This document shows, one piece after another, positions 55,574 through 64,000 of a stretch of DNA of 64,000 nt (the stretch's first letter is position 1; each line of letters starts with the position of its first letter). The position numbers and the translations under genes were made by a program. Below the pieces are notes generated by a model that was not told where the DNA came from, searched no databases, and saw only the letters and a list, made by a program, of their open reading frames with translations. Source of the stretch: Desulfovibrio sp. MES5. Its GTDB lineage: Bacteria; Desulfobacterota; Desulfovibrionia; Desulfovibrionales; Desulfovibrionaceae. The DNA is taken from contig NZ_MJUZ01000011.1 in assembly GCF_002237645.1 (NCBI RefSeq), forward strand, positions 62,001-126,000, written 5' to 3'.

Positions 55574-56537
55574 AAGCGTTTACAATGGCTCCCACCAAAG
55601 GATGGCGCACAACGTCGGCTTTGCTGAAGCGGTGTACGGCCAAGCCAGGCACATCAGGAAGAATATTCAGCGCATGAATGAGCCCTGAACGCGGACGCTG
55701 GCCCCCAGGCTGCATAGGCAGATCAATCTGCGTAATATCGCCGGTGACGACCATCCGCGAGCCAAAACCCATGCGCGTGAGAAACATTTTCATCTGTTCC
55801 CGAGTGGTGTTCTGGGCTTCGTCCAAAATTATGAAGGCGTCATTGAGCGTACGCCCCCGCATAAAGGCGAGGGGGGCCACTTCAATGGAGCCAACCTCCA
55901 TCATGGAAGCTACCTTGGGCTGGGGCATCATATCGTGCAGAGCGTCATAGAGAGGCCGCAGGTAGGGATTGACTTTTTCCGCCAGATCTCCGGGCAGAAA
56001 ACCCAGACGTTCCCCCGCTTCCACCGCCGGACGGGTAAGCACAATACGTTTGACCTTGTGCTGCTGAAACATGGACAGGGCCATGGCCACAGCCAGATAG
56101 GTTTTGCCCGTGCCAGCCGGGCCAACGGCAAAAACCAGCTCATGACGCCGTAAGAGATCAAGGTAGGTGCGCTGGGCCACATTGCGGGCTGTGACCGTTT
56201 TGCGGGGCGTATTCACAAAAACCGCATCGCGGAAAATCTGCGAAAGGTTCAGCCCAGGGTCTGCGCTGAGCATCTCATACGCGCGCGTATAGTCCTGCTG
56301 GCTCAGAACAAGCCCACCCCGCAGCAATTCATACAGCTGCACAAAAACATTGCACAAAACCTGACGAACATCCGCGTCTGTCGATTCGATCAGAATACGG
56401 GCCCCACGACTTGTGATGCGCGCCCCGCTGGCGACCGCCAGCAGATCGAGATGCGCATTGTGGGGCCCAAATAGCTGATTTGCCAGGGCTGAATCGTCAA
56501 ATTCAACGGTTTCATTCATGGAAGATCGTACTGCCAT
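55539..56537 (-). CDS. phoH: PhoH-like ATPase
   Basis: A 332-residue PhoH/YbeZ-type protein. An N-terminal KH-like region (about 20-110) precedes the ATPase with Walker A GPAGTGKTYLAVAMAL near 139-154, AGERLGFLPGDL and Walker B FIILDEAQNTT near 239. It ends with the usual RHPLVGAIVNAYDNAE. YbeZ partners YbeY in ribosome and RNA metabolism, which fits its place as first gene of phoH-pgpH-ybeY. The gene ends 35 bases inside pgpH. Confidence 0.93.
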   Translation of the reverse strand: MAVRSSMNETVEFDDSALANQLFGPHNAHLDLLAVASGARITSRGARILIESTDADVRQVLCNVFVQLYELLRGGLVLSQQDYTRAYEMLSADPGLNLSQIFRDAVFVNTPRKTVTARNVAQRTYLDLLRRHELVFAVGPAGTGKTYLAVAMALSMFQQHKVKRIVLTRPAVEAGERLGFLPGDLAEKVNPYLRPLYDALHDMMPQPKVASMMEVGSIEVAPLAFMRGRTLNDAFIILDEAQNTTREQMKMFLTRMGFGSRMVVTGDITQIDLPMQPGGQRPRSGLIHALNILPDVPGLAVHRFSKADVVRHPLVGAIVNAYDNAEKDGTAS

Positions 56538-56732
56538 GCTCGCTCTCTAGCCTATTTTATGTGGGCTGTCCATCATTGCAAGGGATACGCTCCATCATCC
56601 TTTACGGCAAGTTCTTCCCGCAGTTGCCCGCACCGCTTTGTTGGAGGGCCGGGCGTTATGGATGCTCAGCATGGTTCATATTTTGCATAAATGTGGACAG
56701 ATATTTTTAGGCAATTATTGCCGGGAGGAACC

Positions 56733-57962
56733 ATGAGCATATCCAGCATCAACAGCTATACTACGGCCACGCTGCAATGGCAGGGGCAGCAGTTGAAAAG
56801 CACGGGAACCAGCAGCACCTCCAGCAGTTCTTCCAATAGCCTCAGCACCCTCTTAAGCTCCAGCAATTCCATGACAAGCCAGCTTTCCAGCATGGTTGAG
56901 CTGACCAAGTACGCCATGGAAGCCATGGGACTTTCCGACAACAGCCGCGTGACGTTCAGCCAGATCACCAAATATCGCGAGCAGCTGCTTTCAAGCTTTA
57001 ACGACAGCGTCAAGAGCGGTCTTTCCAATATCGGGATCAGCAATCTTCAAGACATCACCTTCTCGCTGGATGCTGACGGCAAAATGACCGCCTCAAGCTC
57101 CAACGCCGCCGACCAGAAAGCAGCCCAGGCATGGCTTGACGCCAATCCCAGCCTCGGCAAGGACCTGCGCGCCGCACTCACCACCGCCGGTCTTGACGCC
57201 AGCACCTCTGTGAGCATGAAGGTAAGCAGCACGGGCAAGCTCAGCGTGGTCAACACCGCGCAGAACGCCATACAGACCGCCCTTGATTCAAGCAGCGACC
57301 TGAGCACGAAACTGCGTGCCGCCTTGAACGAAATGGGCGTCGACCTGTCCACGCCCATGAATTTTACGCTTAATGCCGACGGACATCTTGAGGTCAGCGG
57401 TGAAAGCGAGCAGGCCGACGCAATCAATGAATGGCTTGAAAAAAATCCAGCTCTGGCTCAAAAACTTACGGCCCAACTGAAAACACAGAATGTGGATTCT
57501 TCTGCCGTGAGCCTCAGGCTTGGCACAACGGGCAACGTTCAGGTCACGGTCAATAACAGCGATCTCACAGACGCCCAGGAAGTGCTCAACAAAAGCAGCC
57601 TGGGGCAGACCCTGTACAGCGGCCTGAGCAGTCTTGGCGTGGACGCCAACGTAAAATTCACCCTTCAGGTCAATACCGACGGCAGCGTCACCGTCGTCAG
57701 CGACAGCGCAGACAAGGCAAAGATACAGCAGTTTTTTGACGACAACCCTACCCTGGTCAAACAATATCAGCAGATCGAGGCACTTTCCGGCCTTGATGAC
57801 GCGCGTAAGGCCATGCAGATAGCGCCGTCAGAAATGCGCAAACGCATAGAGGTGGAGTCCATGGCCGCCTGGTGGTCAGGGTCGGATAGCTCAAGCTCAT
57901 ATTTCGGCAGCTATTCAAACGGCAGTATGAGCGTTCTTGCAGGTCTCAATCTCAGCGTGTGA
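56733..57962 (+). CDS. Uncharacterised five-repeat protein
   Basis: A 409-residue protein I do not recognise. Residues 21-55 are Ser/Thr/Gln-rich. From about 108 to 355 there are five degenerate units of 48-50 residues beginning near 109, 160, 209, 259 and 307. Each has a strand F-x-L-x-x-D-G-x-x-x-V, a helix ending in L-x-x-N-P-x-L, then L-x-x-x-L-x-x-x-G-V-D-x-S-x-x-V. The C-terminus (380-409) is Ser/Gly-rich and ends VLAGLNLSV. No Cys, no signal peptide and no membrane helix are visible. The ATG at 56733 follows GGGAGG. The N-terminus MSISSINSYTTATLQWQ resembles flagellar-type secretion substrates, but no flagellar genes are near. It is monocistronic with its own terminator. Confidence 0.7.
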   Translation: MSISSINSYTTATLQWQGQQLKSTGTSSTSSSSSNSLSTLLSSSNSMTSQLSSMVELTKYAMEAMGLSDNSRVTFSQITKYREQLLSSFNDSVKSGLSNIGISNLQDITFSLDADGKMTASSSNAADQKAAQAWLDANPSLGKDLRAALTTAGLDASTSVSMKVSSTGKLSVVNTAQNAIQTALDSSSDLSTKLRAALNEMGVDLSTPMNFTLNADGHLEVSGESEQADAINEWLEKNPALAQKLTAQLKTQNVDSSAVSLRLGTTGNVQVTVNNSDLTDAQEVLNKSSLGQTLYSGLSSLGVDANVKFTLQVNTDGSVTVVSDSADKAKIQQFFDDNPTLVKQYQQIEALSGLDDARKAMQIAPSEMRKRIEVESMAAWWSGSDSSSSYFGSYSNGSMSVLAGLNLSV

Positions 57963-57995
57963 CCAAAAAGCGCCCCTGCCAGTCTTTCAGGCAGC

Positions 57996-58025
57996 AGCGC
58001 CAGGCAAAAAACCTGGCGCTTTTTT
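57996..58025 (+). terminator. Terminator after the five-repeat protein
   Basis: GCGCCAGG pairs with CCTGGCGC around an A-rich loop and is followed by T6. It lies 35 bases past the stop. Confidence 0.88.
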
Positions 58026-58123
58026 ATGGCATGATGCACGCTGTCGCACCTCATGAGCATTCTGGTTTTCTTGCGCTTTACTGGATAATTACGGCCCGTT
58101 TTGCCTCTCAATTCCATAACTTG

Positions 58124-58156
58124 TTGACAAGAAGTTCATTATTTATAAAACTAACT
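58124..58156 (+). promoter_or_regulatory. Possible sigma-70-type promoter of the glt operon
   Basis: A perfect TTGACA at 58124-58129 is followed by an AT-rich stretch TTATTTATAAAACT at a workable but not ideal distance. If used it gives a leader of about 350 bases before gltI. Confidence 0.35.
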
Positions 58157-58335
58157 AGGTTATAAGGGGCGATAACACCGATTTCATGTTAAATAACCGA
58201 TGATCTTCATGGGCGGCAGCCTGCGACCCCCCAAACAAGCCGTCAAGCAATGAGGCCATGCCGACAGTGCCTGCCATAGGCGCGCTGCCGTCAGCGGACG
58301 TCTTTCCTTTTTTGGAAAACCCTCAACGCTCGGCC

Positions 58336-58409
58336 ATGTAAACCGGCAGCCCTATCTATTGGTAATTTCCGCCAGTTTTCGGCCACGCGCCGATGCTGAC
58401 GGTTTACAT
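58336..58409 (+). promoter_or_regulatory. Inverted repeat in the gltI leader
   Basis: ATGTAAACCGGCAGC (58336-58350) faces GCTGACGGTTTACAT (58395-58409), 14 of 15 positions complementary, spaced by 44 bases. It could be a pair of operator half-sites or a long-range RNA stem. Confidence 0.45.
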
Positions 58410-58508
58410 TGGTTAAGGACCACAACTTTTCCCGCAAGGGATTTTGGGGACGTTTATCGAACAAATCCAAAGTTTGCTCCCTGCAATGCACCTTTTTAGG
58501 AGGAAACC

Positions 58509-59417
58509 ATGACCCTGAAAAAAATCCTTTTGTCCGCGCTGGCAAGCCTGATGCTGCTTACCGCCGCCCATTCAGTTGCCCAGGCGGAAGAACTGACCGG
58601 CACCCTGAAAAAAATCAAGGAAACCGGCGTAATCGTTGTAGGGCATCGCGAATCCTCCGTACCTTTTTCGTACTATGACTTGCAGCAGAACGTCATCGGC
58701 TATGCGCAAGACTACTCCAACAAGATTGTTGACGCTGTGAAAAAGCAGCTCAACATGCCCGACCTGAAAGTGCGTTTTGTGCCCATTACCTCGCAAAACC
58801 GCATTCCCCTGCTTCAAAACGGCACCTACGACTTTGAGTGTGGTTCAACCACCAACAATCTTGATCGTCAGCAGCAGGTGGATTTTTCCAACACGTTTTT
58901 TATCGTCGGCACCCGTCTGCTTACGCATAAAAACTCCGGCATCAAAGATTTTGACGACCTCAAGGGCAAAAATGTGGCCGTCACCGCCGGGACCACTTCA
59001 GAAATGCTGCTGAACAAGATGAACGACGAAAAGAAGCTCGGCGTCAACGTCATCAGCGTTAAAGACCATGGCGATGCCTTCCGCACTGTGGAATCCGGCC
59101 GCGCCGTAGCCTTCTTTATTGACGACGCCCTGCTGGCTGGCGAACGCGCCAAGGCCAAAAAGCCTGCCGACTGGGTCATCGTGGGCACCCCCCAGAGCTT
59201 TGAAGCCTACGGCTGCATGGTTCGCAAGGGCGACGCCCCCTTCAAGAAGCTGGTGGACGGCACCATTGCCGAACTGCAGCTGAGCGGCGAGGCTGAAAAG
59301 TCTTACGAACGCTGGTTCAAACAGCCCATCCCCCCCAAGGGCATGAACATGAACTTTGACATGTCCGACGAAATGAAGAACCTGTTCAAGGCCCCCAACG
59401 ACAAAGCCCTGAATTAA
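58509..59417 (+). CDS. gltI: Glutamate/aspartate-type ABC binding protein
   Basis: A 302-residue SBP family 3 protein. The signal peptide MTLKKILLSALASLMLLTAA continues to an AxA site (VAQA before EELTG). Family motifs: VIVVGHRESSVPFSYYD near 40-56, ECGSTTNN near 110 and DFSNTFFIVGTRLL. These match the Glu/Asp-binding GltI branch, which runs to about 300 residues. The strong AGGAGG precedes the ATG. It is first of gltI-gltJ-gltK-gltL; a hairpin separates it from the permeases. Confidence 0.9.
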   Translation: MTLKKILLSALASLMLLTAAHSVAQAEELTGTLKKIKETGVIVVGHRESSVPFSYYDLQQNVIGYAQDYSNKIVDAVKKQLNMPDLKVRFVPITSQNRIPLLQNGTYDFECGSTTNNLDRQQQVDFSNTFFIVGTRLLTHKNSGIKDFDDLKGKNVAVTAGTTSEMLLNKMNDEKKLGVNVISVKDHGDAFRTVESGRAVAFFIDDALLAGERAKAKKPADWVIVGTPQSFEAYGCMVRKGDAPFKKLVDGTIAELQLSGEAEKSYERWFKQPIPPKGMNMNFDMSDEMKNLFKAPNDKALN

Positions 59418-59443
59418 TCTTTGTTTGAATCTTGGTTTGCAAT

Positions 59444-59479
59444 GCGGAGCGCCAGCCGTACATCTCGCTGGCGCTCCGC
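59444..59479 (+). promoter_or_regulatory. Intercistronic stem-loop between gltI and gltJ
   Basis: A perfect 13-bp stem, GCGGAGCGCCAGC with its complement, without a T tract. Such hairpins after binding-protein genes usually protect the upstream mRNA and raise its level relative to the permease genes. Confidence 0.7.
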
Positions 59480-59546
59480 TATCAGACTTGCCTTACGCCA
59501 CAAGGCATAATGAATCACGCTTTATCTTTATGGATGGAACTTTCTG

Positions 59547-60296
59547 ATGCAGGCTAACTGGAACTGGGGCATTTTCTTTGAACAAGCGCCGTTCGGAAAC
59601 GTCACCTACCTTAACTGGTTGATTGACGGTTTTCTCACTACCGCGGCTCTTTTTATCTGTGCCTGGATTGTAGCCTTCATTACAGGCTCTTTTTTTGGTA
59701 TATTACGTACATTGCCCAGCAAGGTTCTTCGGAGCGTGGGCGCCACGTACGTTGCCATTTTTCGCAACATCCCCCTGATCGTTCAGTTTTTCATCTGGTA
59801 TCTGGCGGCGCCCGACCTTCTGCCGCGCGACCTCAGCGTCTGGTTTAAATCCGAACTGAACCCCAACGCGCAGTTTTTCATTCTTTCCACCTGTGCGCTC
59901 GGGCTGTTTACAGGCGCCCGCGTCTGTGAACAGGTACGGTCGGGCATTCTGGCTCTTTCGCGCGGGCAGCGCTACGCGGCCCTGGCCCTGGGCCTTACCC
60001 TGCCCCAGACCTACTTTCACGTGCTGCTTCCCAATGCCTACCGCATTATCATACCCCCATTGACCTCAGAAATGCTCAATATGGTCAAGAACACGGCTGT
60101 GGCCTCCACAATCGGACTGGTGGAGCTCACGTCGCAGGCAAACCGCCTGCTGGAATTTTCGGGCTTTGCCTATGAATCCTTTATTGCCGTCACCCTGGCC
60201 TATGTATTTCTGAACTTTATCGTCATGCGTCTCATGAGGATGCTTGAAAAGAAAATGCGGCTGCCCTCCACAGGCATGGGAGGCAAAAATGTTTGA
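59547..60296 (+). CDS. gltJ: Glutamate/aspartate-type ABC permease 1
   Basis: A 249-residue His/Glu/Gln/Arg/opine-type permease (HisM family) with about five membrane helices. The family features [14 protein letters not shown] near 72-85 and the EAA-like [23 protein letters not shown] near 146-168 are clear. It overlaps gltK by 8 bases. Confidence 0.9.
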   Translation: MQANWNWGIFFEQAPFGNVTYLNWLIDGFLTTAALFICAWIVAFITGSFFGILRTLPSKVLRSVGATYVAIFRNIPLIVQFFIWYLAAPDLLPRDLSVWFKSELNPNAQFFILSTCALGLFTGARVCEQVRSGILALSRGQRYAALALGLTLPQTYFHVLLPNAYRIIIPPLTSEMLNMVKNTAVASTIGLVELTSQANRLLEFSGFAYESFIAVTLAYVFLNFIVMRLMRMLEKKMRLPSTGMGGKNV

Positions 60297-60966
60297 TTTT
60301 GACTGGAGCATCATTGAGCAGAGCCTGCCCCTGCTGGGTCAGGGCGCTATGGTCACGCTCAAGATAACGCTGACGTCCATTGTGCTTGGCATGGTGATTG
60401 GCACCCTTCTGGCGGTGGCGCGCATATCTATTTATGCCCCCCTGCGCTGGCTTTCGGCGGCGTATGTCAACTGCTTCCGCTCGGTACCGCTGGTTATGGT
60501 TCTGTTGTGGTTCTACCTTATTGTGCCACAATTTCTGACCAAATTTCTCCATCTTTCGCCCTTGACGGACATACGCCTTGTTTCGGCCATGGTTGCCTTT
60601 ACCGCGTTTGAGGCCGCCTATTACGCTGAAATCATTCGCGCGGGCATGAACAGCGTGTCCAGAGGGCAAAACTATGCGGCTCTTGCCCTTGGCATGACCA
60701 AGTCGCAGACTCTCATCTATGTCATCCTGCCGCAGGCTTTTCGCGTTATGACGCCCCTGCTGCTGACCCAGGGCGTGATTCTGTTTCAGGATACGGCCCT
60801 CGTATACATCATAGGCCTTGCAGATTTTTTCCGCACCGCCACCAACATTGGCAAGACCACCGGCTATGAAATAGAAATGGTGCTCTTTGCGGGCGCTGGC
60901 TACTTCGTGGTCTGCTTCTGCGTTTCCCTGGCCGTAACCGTGGTAAAAAAGAGACTCAAGCTATGA
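60289..60966 (+). CDS. gltK: Glutamate/aspartate-type ABC permease 2
   Basis: A 225-residue permease of the same family. [14 protein letters not shown] is near 61-74 and the EAA-like [22 protein letters not shown] near 127-148. The ATG at 60289 is within the end of gltJ; the longer form from 60244 is unlikely. It is coupled to gltL by an ATGA overlap. Confidence 0.9.
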   Translation: MFDFDWSIIEQSLPLLGQGAMVTLKITLTSIVLGMVIGTLLAVARISIYAPLRWLSAAYVNCFRSVPLVMVLLWFYLIVPQFLTKFLHLSPLTDIRLVSAMVAFTAFEAAYYAEIIRAGMNSVSRGQNYAALALGMTKSQTLIYVILPQAFRVMTPLLLTQGVILFQDTALVYIIGLADFFRTATNIGKTTGYEIEMVLFAGAGYFVVCFCVSLAVTVVKKRLKL

Positions 60967-61715
60967 ACACCCCTACCGAAGAAGCAATGATTGTTCTGAA
61001 CAACGTATCCAAGTGGTACGGTGATTTTAATGTGCTGCGCGAATGCACCACCAGCATCCACAAGGGCGAGGTGGTGGTGGTATGCGGGCCTTCCGGGTCG
61101 GGCAAATCAACGCTTATCAAGACTGTCAACGGCCTTGAACGCGTGCAGAACGGCCAGATATTCGTCAACGGCATTGAAGTAACCAACAAACGCACCAACC
61201 TTGCGGAGCTTCGCAGCCGCGTGGGCATGGTCTTTCAGCACTTTGAGCTTTTTCCCCATCTGAACATCATTCACAATCTTGTCCTCGCGCAGGAAAAAGT
61301 GCTCAAAAGAAATCATGAAGAAGCCAGAGAAAAGGCGCTTGCCCTGCTGAGCCGGGTGGGACTTGACCAGCATACGGAAAAGTACCCCTCGCAGCTTTCA
61401 GGCGGCCAGCAGCAGCGTGTGGCCATTGCCCGCGCCCTGTGCATGGACCCCGTGGCCATGCTTTTTGACGAACCCACCTCCGCCCTTGACCCGGAAATGA
61501 TCAATGAAGTTCTGGATGTTATGGTGGAGCTTGCCTATGAAGGCATGACCATGATGGTGGTCACGCACGAAATGGGCTTTGCCCGCAAGGTTGCGCACAG
61601 GGTGCTCTTTATGGAAGAAGGACTTATTCTTGAGGACACGCCCAAGGAGCAGTTCTTTGACAGCCCGCAGACCCAGCGCGCCAAAGAATTTCTGGCCAGC
61701 ATCATCTCGCACTGA
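60963..61715 (+). CDS. gltL: Glutamate/aspartate-type ABC ATP-binding protein
   Basis: A 250-residue polar amino acid ABC ATPase. Walker [11 protein letters not shown] lies near 39-48, signature [15 protein letters not shown] near 145-159 and Walker [15 protein letters not shown] near 166-179. The D-loop and H-loop (VVTHEMGFA) are intact. It ends the operon before a strong terminator. Confidence 0.93.
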   Translation: MNTPTEEAMIVLNNVSKWYGDFNVLRECTTSIHKGEVVVVCGPSGSGKSTLIKTVNGLERVQNGQIFVNGIEVTNKRTNLAELRSRVGMVFQHFELFPHLNIIHNLVLAQEKVLKRNHEEAREKALALLSRVGLDQHTEKYPSQLSGGQQQRVAIARALCMDPVAMLFDEPTSALDPEMINEVLDVMVELAYEGMTMMVVTHEMGFARKVAHRVLFMEEGLILEDTPKEQFFDSPQTQRAKEFLASIISH

Positions 61716-61775
61716 TTTTCGCACCGGCGCAGCCCGTTCATGACGGAATGCGTCATGAGTTCAAGCATTACTGTC

Positions 61776-61819
61776 AATTACAAGAAGGCCGCCCCTCACG
61801 GGGCGGCCTTCTTGTAATT
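61776..61819. terminator. Bidirectional terminator after gltL
   Basis: A perfect stem of at least 20 bp (AATTACAAGAAGGCCGCCCC with its complement) around a TCAC loop, followed by ATTTGG on the plus strand. It lies 60 bases past gltL. Confidence 0.85.
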
Positions 61820-61824
61820 TGGTT

Positions 61825-61852
61825 GCGGCGCGCTGCACTCTCGAGCAGCGCA
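61825..61852 (-). repeat. Fragment of a TAGAGCA-type repeat
   Basis: GCGGCGCGCTGCACTCTCGAGCAGC is the reverse complement, with one change, of the GCTGCACGAGAGTGCAGCGC segment of element 6. No boundaries are seen, so this is a remnant. Confidence 0.5.
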
Positions 61853-61870
61853 AAAACACCGTAATTTTTT

Positions 61871-61916
61871 TTGGGGGGCGTAGGGGAGGAAACCCTTTTA
61901 TAAAAGGCCCCCCCAC
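61871..61916 (-). repeat. GC-rich palindromic repeat, copy 5
   Basis: GTAGGGGAGG and CCCCCCCAC arms around CCCTTTTATAAAAGG, with the G-rich asymmetric arm on the left and CAAAG on the right. Orientation is as in copies 4 and 6. Confidence 0.7.
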
Positions 61917-61945
61917 AAAGCCTGGTCTTTCAATGTATAGCTGCG

Positions 61946-62926
61946 CTAAACCACGCTGGACTTGCGCGCCTGTGGATTCAGGCAGTCTTGAGGCATCCTG
62001 CCGTCCAGAGCGTCAAATATTTTTCGCGCCGAGGACTCGCCCATATCCACATGTGAGTCGATGGTGGCAACCCCCCGGTGCGGCGTCATGAGCACGTTGT
62101 TCATGGTCCGCAACTCCGGGTGCGCATGCGGTTCATGCTCAATAACATCCAGCCCGGCTCCGGCAATGCGGCCCTCTTTCAGGGCGACCACCAGCGCTTC
62201 TTCGTCCACTACCGGACCGCGCGCGGTATTGATCAAGATGGCGTTGGGGCGCATGAGCGACAGCTCCGGCGCACTGATGTAGTGCCGCGTTGCGTCGGTC
62301 AGGGGAATGTGCAGGCTTACAAAATCAGAAGAAGCCAGCAATTCTTCCTTGCTCAGGTACTGCGCGCCAGTAGCTGCTTCAAATACTTCATTTCTGTGGC
62401 GGGCCGTATAGCTGAGGCGCATGTTGAAACCCTGCGCGCGCTTTGCCACAGCAAGGGCAATGCGCCCGCTGCCCACAATGCCCAGGTTCTTGCCGCTCAC
62501 CCGCAGGCCCATGTGAATCGTGACGCCCCAAGGCGCCACGTCATTACGTACAGTCATATCCCCATCACGCAGCCTGCGGGCCACGCCAAGCATCAACGCC
62601 CAGGCGAGATCAGCCGTATCGGTTGTGACGGAGTCAGGATTGTGCGTCACCCATATGCCAAGGCGCGTGGCTTCTGCCACCGGGATATGGTCATAGCCGA
62701 CGCCATAGCTGGAAATGATTTTACATGTGGGGGCAAGGGCTTCCATAACGTCAGAGTCAAGATGCTGCAATGTGGCGATAACAGCGTCTACCCCTCGCAC
62801 GGCATCAATCAGGGCTTCTTTGGACAATCCCCCAGTTGGTCCCACATCCACCTGACAACGTGAACGCAGAAGATTCAGGGCTTCAGGCAATACACTACGG
62901 GTTACAAATACGCGAGGTTGAGTCAT
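61946..62926 (-). CDS. D-isomer 2-hydroxyacid dehydrogenase
   Basis: A 326-residue NAD(P)-dependent enzyme. The cofactor motif is GIVGSGRIALAVA near 149-161. Catalytic residues are the Arg in INTARGPVVDE near 233-243, the Glu in GLDVIEHEPH and the His in MTPHRGVAT. Glyoxylate/hydroxypyruvate reductase or a related 2-ketoacid reductase is likely; phosphoglycerate dehydrogenase is less so because there is no ACT domain. The ATG at 62926 follows GGAG; the form from 62941 is less likely. It is monocistronic. Confidence 0.85.
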   Translation of the reverse strand: MTQPRVFVTRSVLPEALNLLRSRCQVDVGPTGGLSKEALIDAVRGVDAVIATLQHLDSDVMEALAPTCKIISSYGVGYDHIPVAEATRLGIWVTHNPDSVTTDTADLAWALMLGVARRLRDGDMTVRNDVAPWGVTIHMGLRVSGKNLGIVGSGRIALAVAKRAQGFNMRLSYTARHRNEVFEAATGAQYLSKEELLASSDFVSLHIPLTDATRHYISAPELSLMRPNAILINTARGPVVDEEALVVALKEGRIAGAGLDVIEHEPHAHPELRTMNNVLMTPHRGVATIDSHVDMGESSARKIFDALDGRMPQDCLNPQARKSSVV

Positions 62927-63327
62927 AATTTCTCCATTCATGGCAAAAGAGCATGGATTACCGTATTAGGCGGCTTTCAGAGTAAATGCAAGATTTTGGA
63001 GGTCGGCGTTCACCCAACGCTGTACGCGGCAATAGGGCTGGATATGTGGGGGAGGCAAGAAAATCACGGCTTTTTACGAGGCATGCCCGTGTAATGAGCG
63101 GCCCGGCGATTCCTGAAACGGCATTCGCTTTGCCAAGAAGCGGGGCGAGCCTTAAAGACGCGACTTATTGAGCCCGCGTTTCAGTTTGCACTACAGCAAA
63201 AAGCAATAAAGATTTTAGGGGGTGGGGGCGTGGGGGAGGGACCCTTTTGCAAAAGGTCCCTCCCCCACAAAAGGGTAGTTTATCCATGCGGCCAGGGCCG
63301 AAGCGAGCGATTCAACGTCACCTTGCC
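62927..63327. other. Intergenic region with a GC-rich repeat
   Basis: About 400 bases upstream of the dehydrogenase and downstream of the leftward edge gene. It includes repeat copy 6; the rest shows no supported gene. Confidence 0.45.
63210..63268 (-). repeat. GC-rich palindromic repeat, copy 6
   Basis: GTGGGGGAGGG and CCCTCCCCCAC arms around ACCCTTTTGCAAAAGG at 63230-63268, preceded by the asymmetric arm AAAGATTTTAGGGGGTGG. It is the near-perfect inverse of copy 1 and lies 60 bases past the next gene's stop. Confidence 0.8.
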
Positions 63328-64000
63328 CTAAAGAGCGCAACCCATAAGCGGCCTGGTGCTTAACGCTTCCATATCCGCCAGCATTTTATTTTTCAGCGCC
63401 GTGGCTCTTTCTTTCTCCAGCATGACCATATCCACCTGACGGGTGTGGATGAGCAGATAGCCCAAGAGGCGCGTTTTCAGCAGTGTTTCTGCGGCGTTGT
63501 AGCCTTCGGCCACGGCAAAGACAGAGTCGTCCTTCACATCCGCGCGGAAGCCGTGCTGCTCCAGCAGATCGGCCACCATGCGGGCGCGCAACCGACGGCG
63601 CTCGCTGTCGGCGGCTCCGCCCTTGAACTGGAAGTTCACGAAGTTTTCGTGGCTTTTCTCTGCTGCGAGGCTTTCCACGGTACAGAAGTGGTAGCCATAG
63701 CGAGCCTGCAATATCATGTAGTTATCAGAAATGATAAAAAAGTTTTTGTTGGCCATGCTATTGGGCGCGGTGCTTTCAAGCTCGGGTTTCATCGTGCTCT
63801 CAAGCATAATGGTCATGAATCCCGAAGCGCTGGCCGCAGGCGGCCCGGCCCAGGGCACTGCGACCATACCATCCCACAGGGCAAGCATGGGCGCACTGGC
63901 GATCACATCCAGGTCCACTATGGGGCCTGTCACACGATGCCGGAATCCGCCGCCCATATCCACAACCCAGTACTGCAGCTTGGCTCCGGCCCTCAGCTGC
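63328..64000 (-). CDS. C-terminal part of a PEP/pyruvate-binding-type protein (cut by the window edge)
   Basis: An open frame of 223 codons continues to the edge, so the start lies outside. The segment QYWVVDMGGGFRHRV, then MVAVPWAGPPAASASGFM and NKNFFIISDNYMILQARYGYHF resembles the C-terminal region of large Desulfovibrio proteins annotated as PEP-synthase-like or pyruvate-phosphate-dikinase PEP/pyruvate-binding. The final 90 residues are helical and charged (RRRLRARMVADLLEQHG). The catalytic domains are not in the window, so function is uncertain. Confidence 0.6.
   Translation of the reverse strand, partial: QLRAGAKLQYWVVDMGGGFRHRVTGPIVDLDVIASAPMLALWDGMVAVPWAGPPAASASGFMTIMLESTMKPELESTAPNSMANKNFFIISDNYMILQARYGYHFCTVESLAAEKSHENFVNFQFKGGAADSERRRLRARMVADLLEQHGFRADVKDDSVFAVAEGYNAAETLLKTRLLGYLLIHTRQVDMVMLEKERATALKNKMLADMEALSTRPLMGCAL

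Overview
The window looks like a chromosomal segment of a sulfate-reducing deltaproteobacterium of the Desulfovibrio type. The evidence is gene content: a selenocysteine formate dehydrogenase paired with a NuoF/GltD-like flavoprotein, a large FAD/Fe-S D-lactate dehydrogenase, an enlarged PEP synthase, and a pyruvate carboxylase with its own biotin ligase. This is inference from protein families; no rRNA gene or other species marker is present. I found 39 protein genes (one cut by the right edge), no tRNA or rRNA, and no CRISPR array.

Layout. 0.2-4.3 kb: a giant acidic surface protein with Desulfovibrio-type N-terminal module. 4.8-13.4 kb: a divergent acyl-transfer cluster (ACP, SDR and AMP-ligase leftward; KAS III, aminotransferase-GNAT fusion and second ACP rightward), followed by an HDOD gene and a GGDEF/EAL gene in the same direction. 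13.8-15.8 kb: a DJ-1/PfpI enzyme facing a GlxA-type regulator that carries the same domain. 16.1-23.8 kb: bifunctional (p)ppGpp enzyme, peptide-binding protein, SWIM/SNF2 helicase. 24.5-27.0 kb: methionine-type ABC importer behind a structured leader. 27.4-32.2 kb: NAD(P)H flavoprotein and Sec-formate dehydrogenase. 32.4-38.0 kb: AraC regulator, racemase, D-lactate dehydrogenase. 38.9-42.2 kb: groES-groEL and a UV-damage endonuclease. 42.7-51.0 kb: birA-pyc-pps on the minus strand, an anaplerotic/gluconeogenic unit. 51.0-56.5 kb: CCA-adding-type enzyme, and the phoH-pgpH-ybeY operon. 56.7-58.0 kb: an unknown five-repeat protein. 58.5-61.7 kb: a complete glutamate/aspartate-type ABC importer. 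61.9-64.0 kb: a 2-hydroxyacid dehydrogenase and the C-terminal part of a PEP/pyruvate-binding-type protein.

Functionally, lactate and formate oxidation supply electrons, while pyruvate carboxylase (biotinylated by the adjacent BirA) and PEP synthase handle pyruvate. The most interesting biology is (i) the acyl-ACP/aminotransferase cluster, probably making an N-acylated amino compound and possibly tied to c-di-GMP turnover, and (ii) a dense system of intergenic repeats: seven modular elements bounded by TAGAGCA/TGCTCTA, six GC-rich palindromes with a CCCTTTTGCAAAAGGG core, one 155-bp MITE-like element, and a pair of near-identical repeats in opposite orientation flanking 9 kb that holds the methionine importer and formate dehydrogenase.
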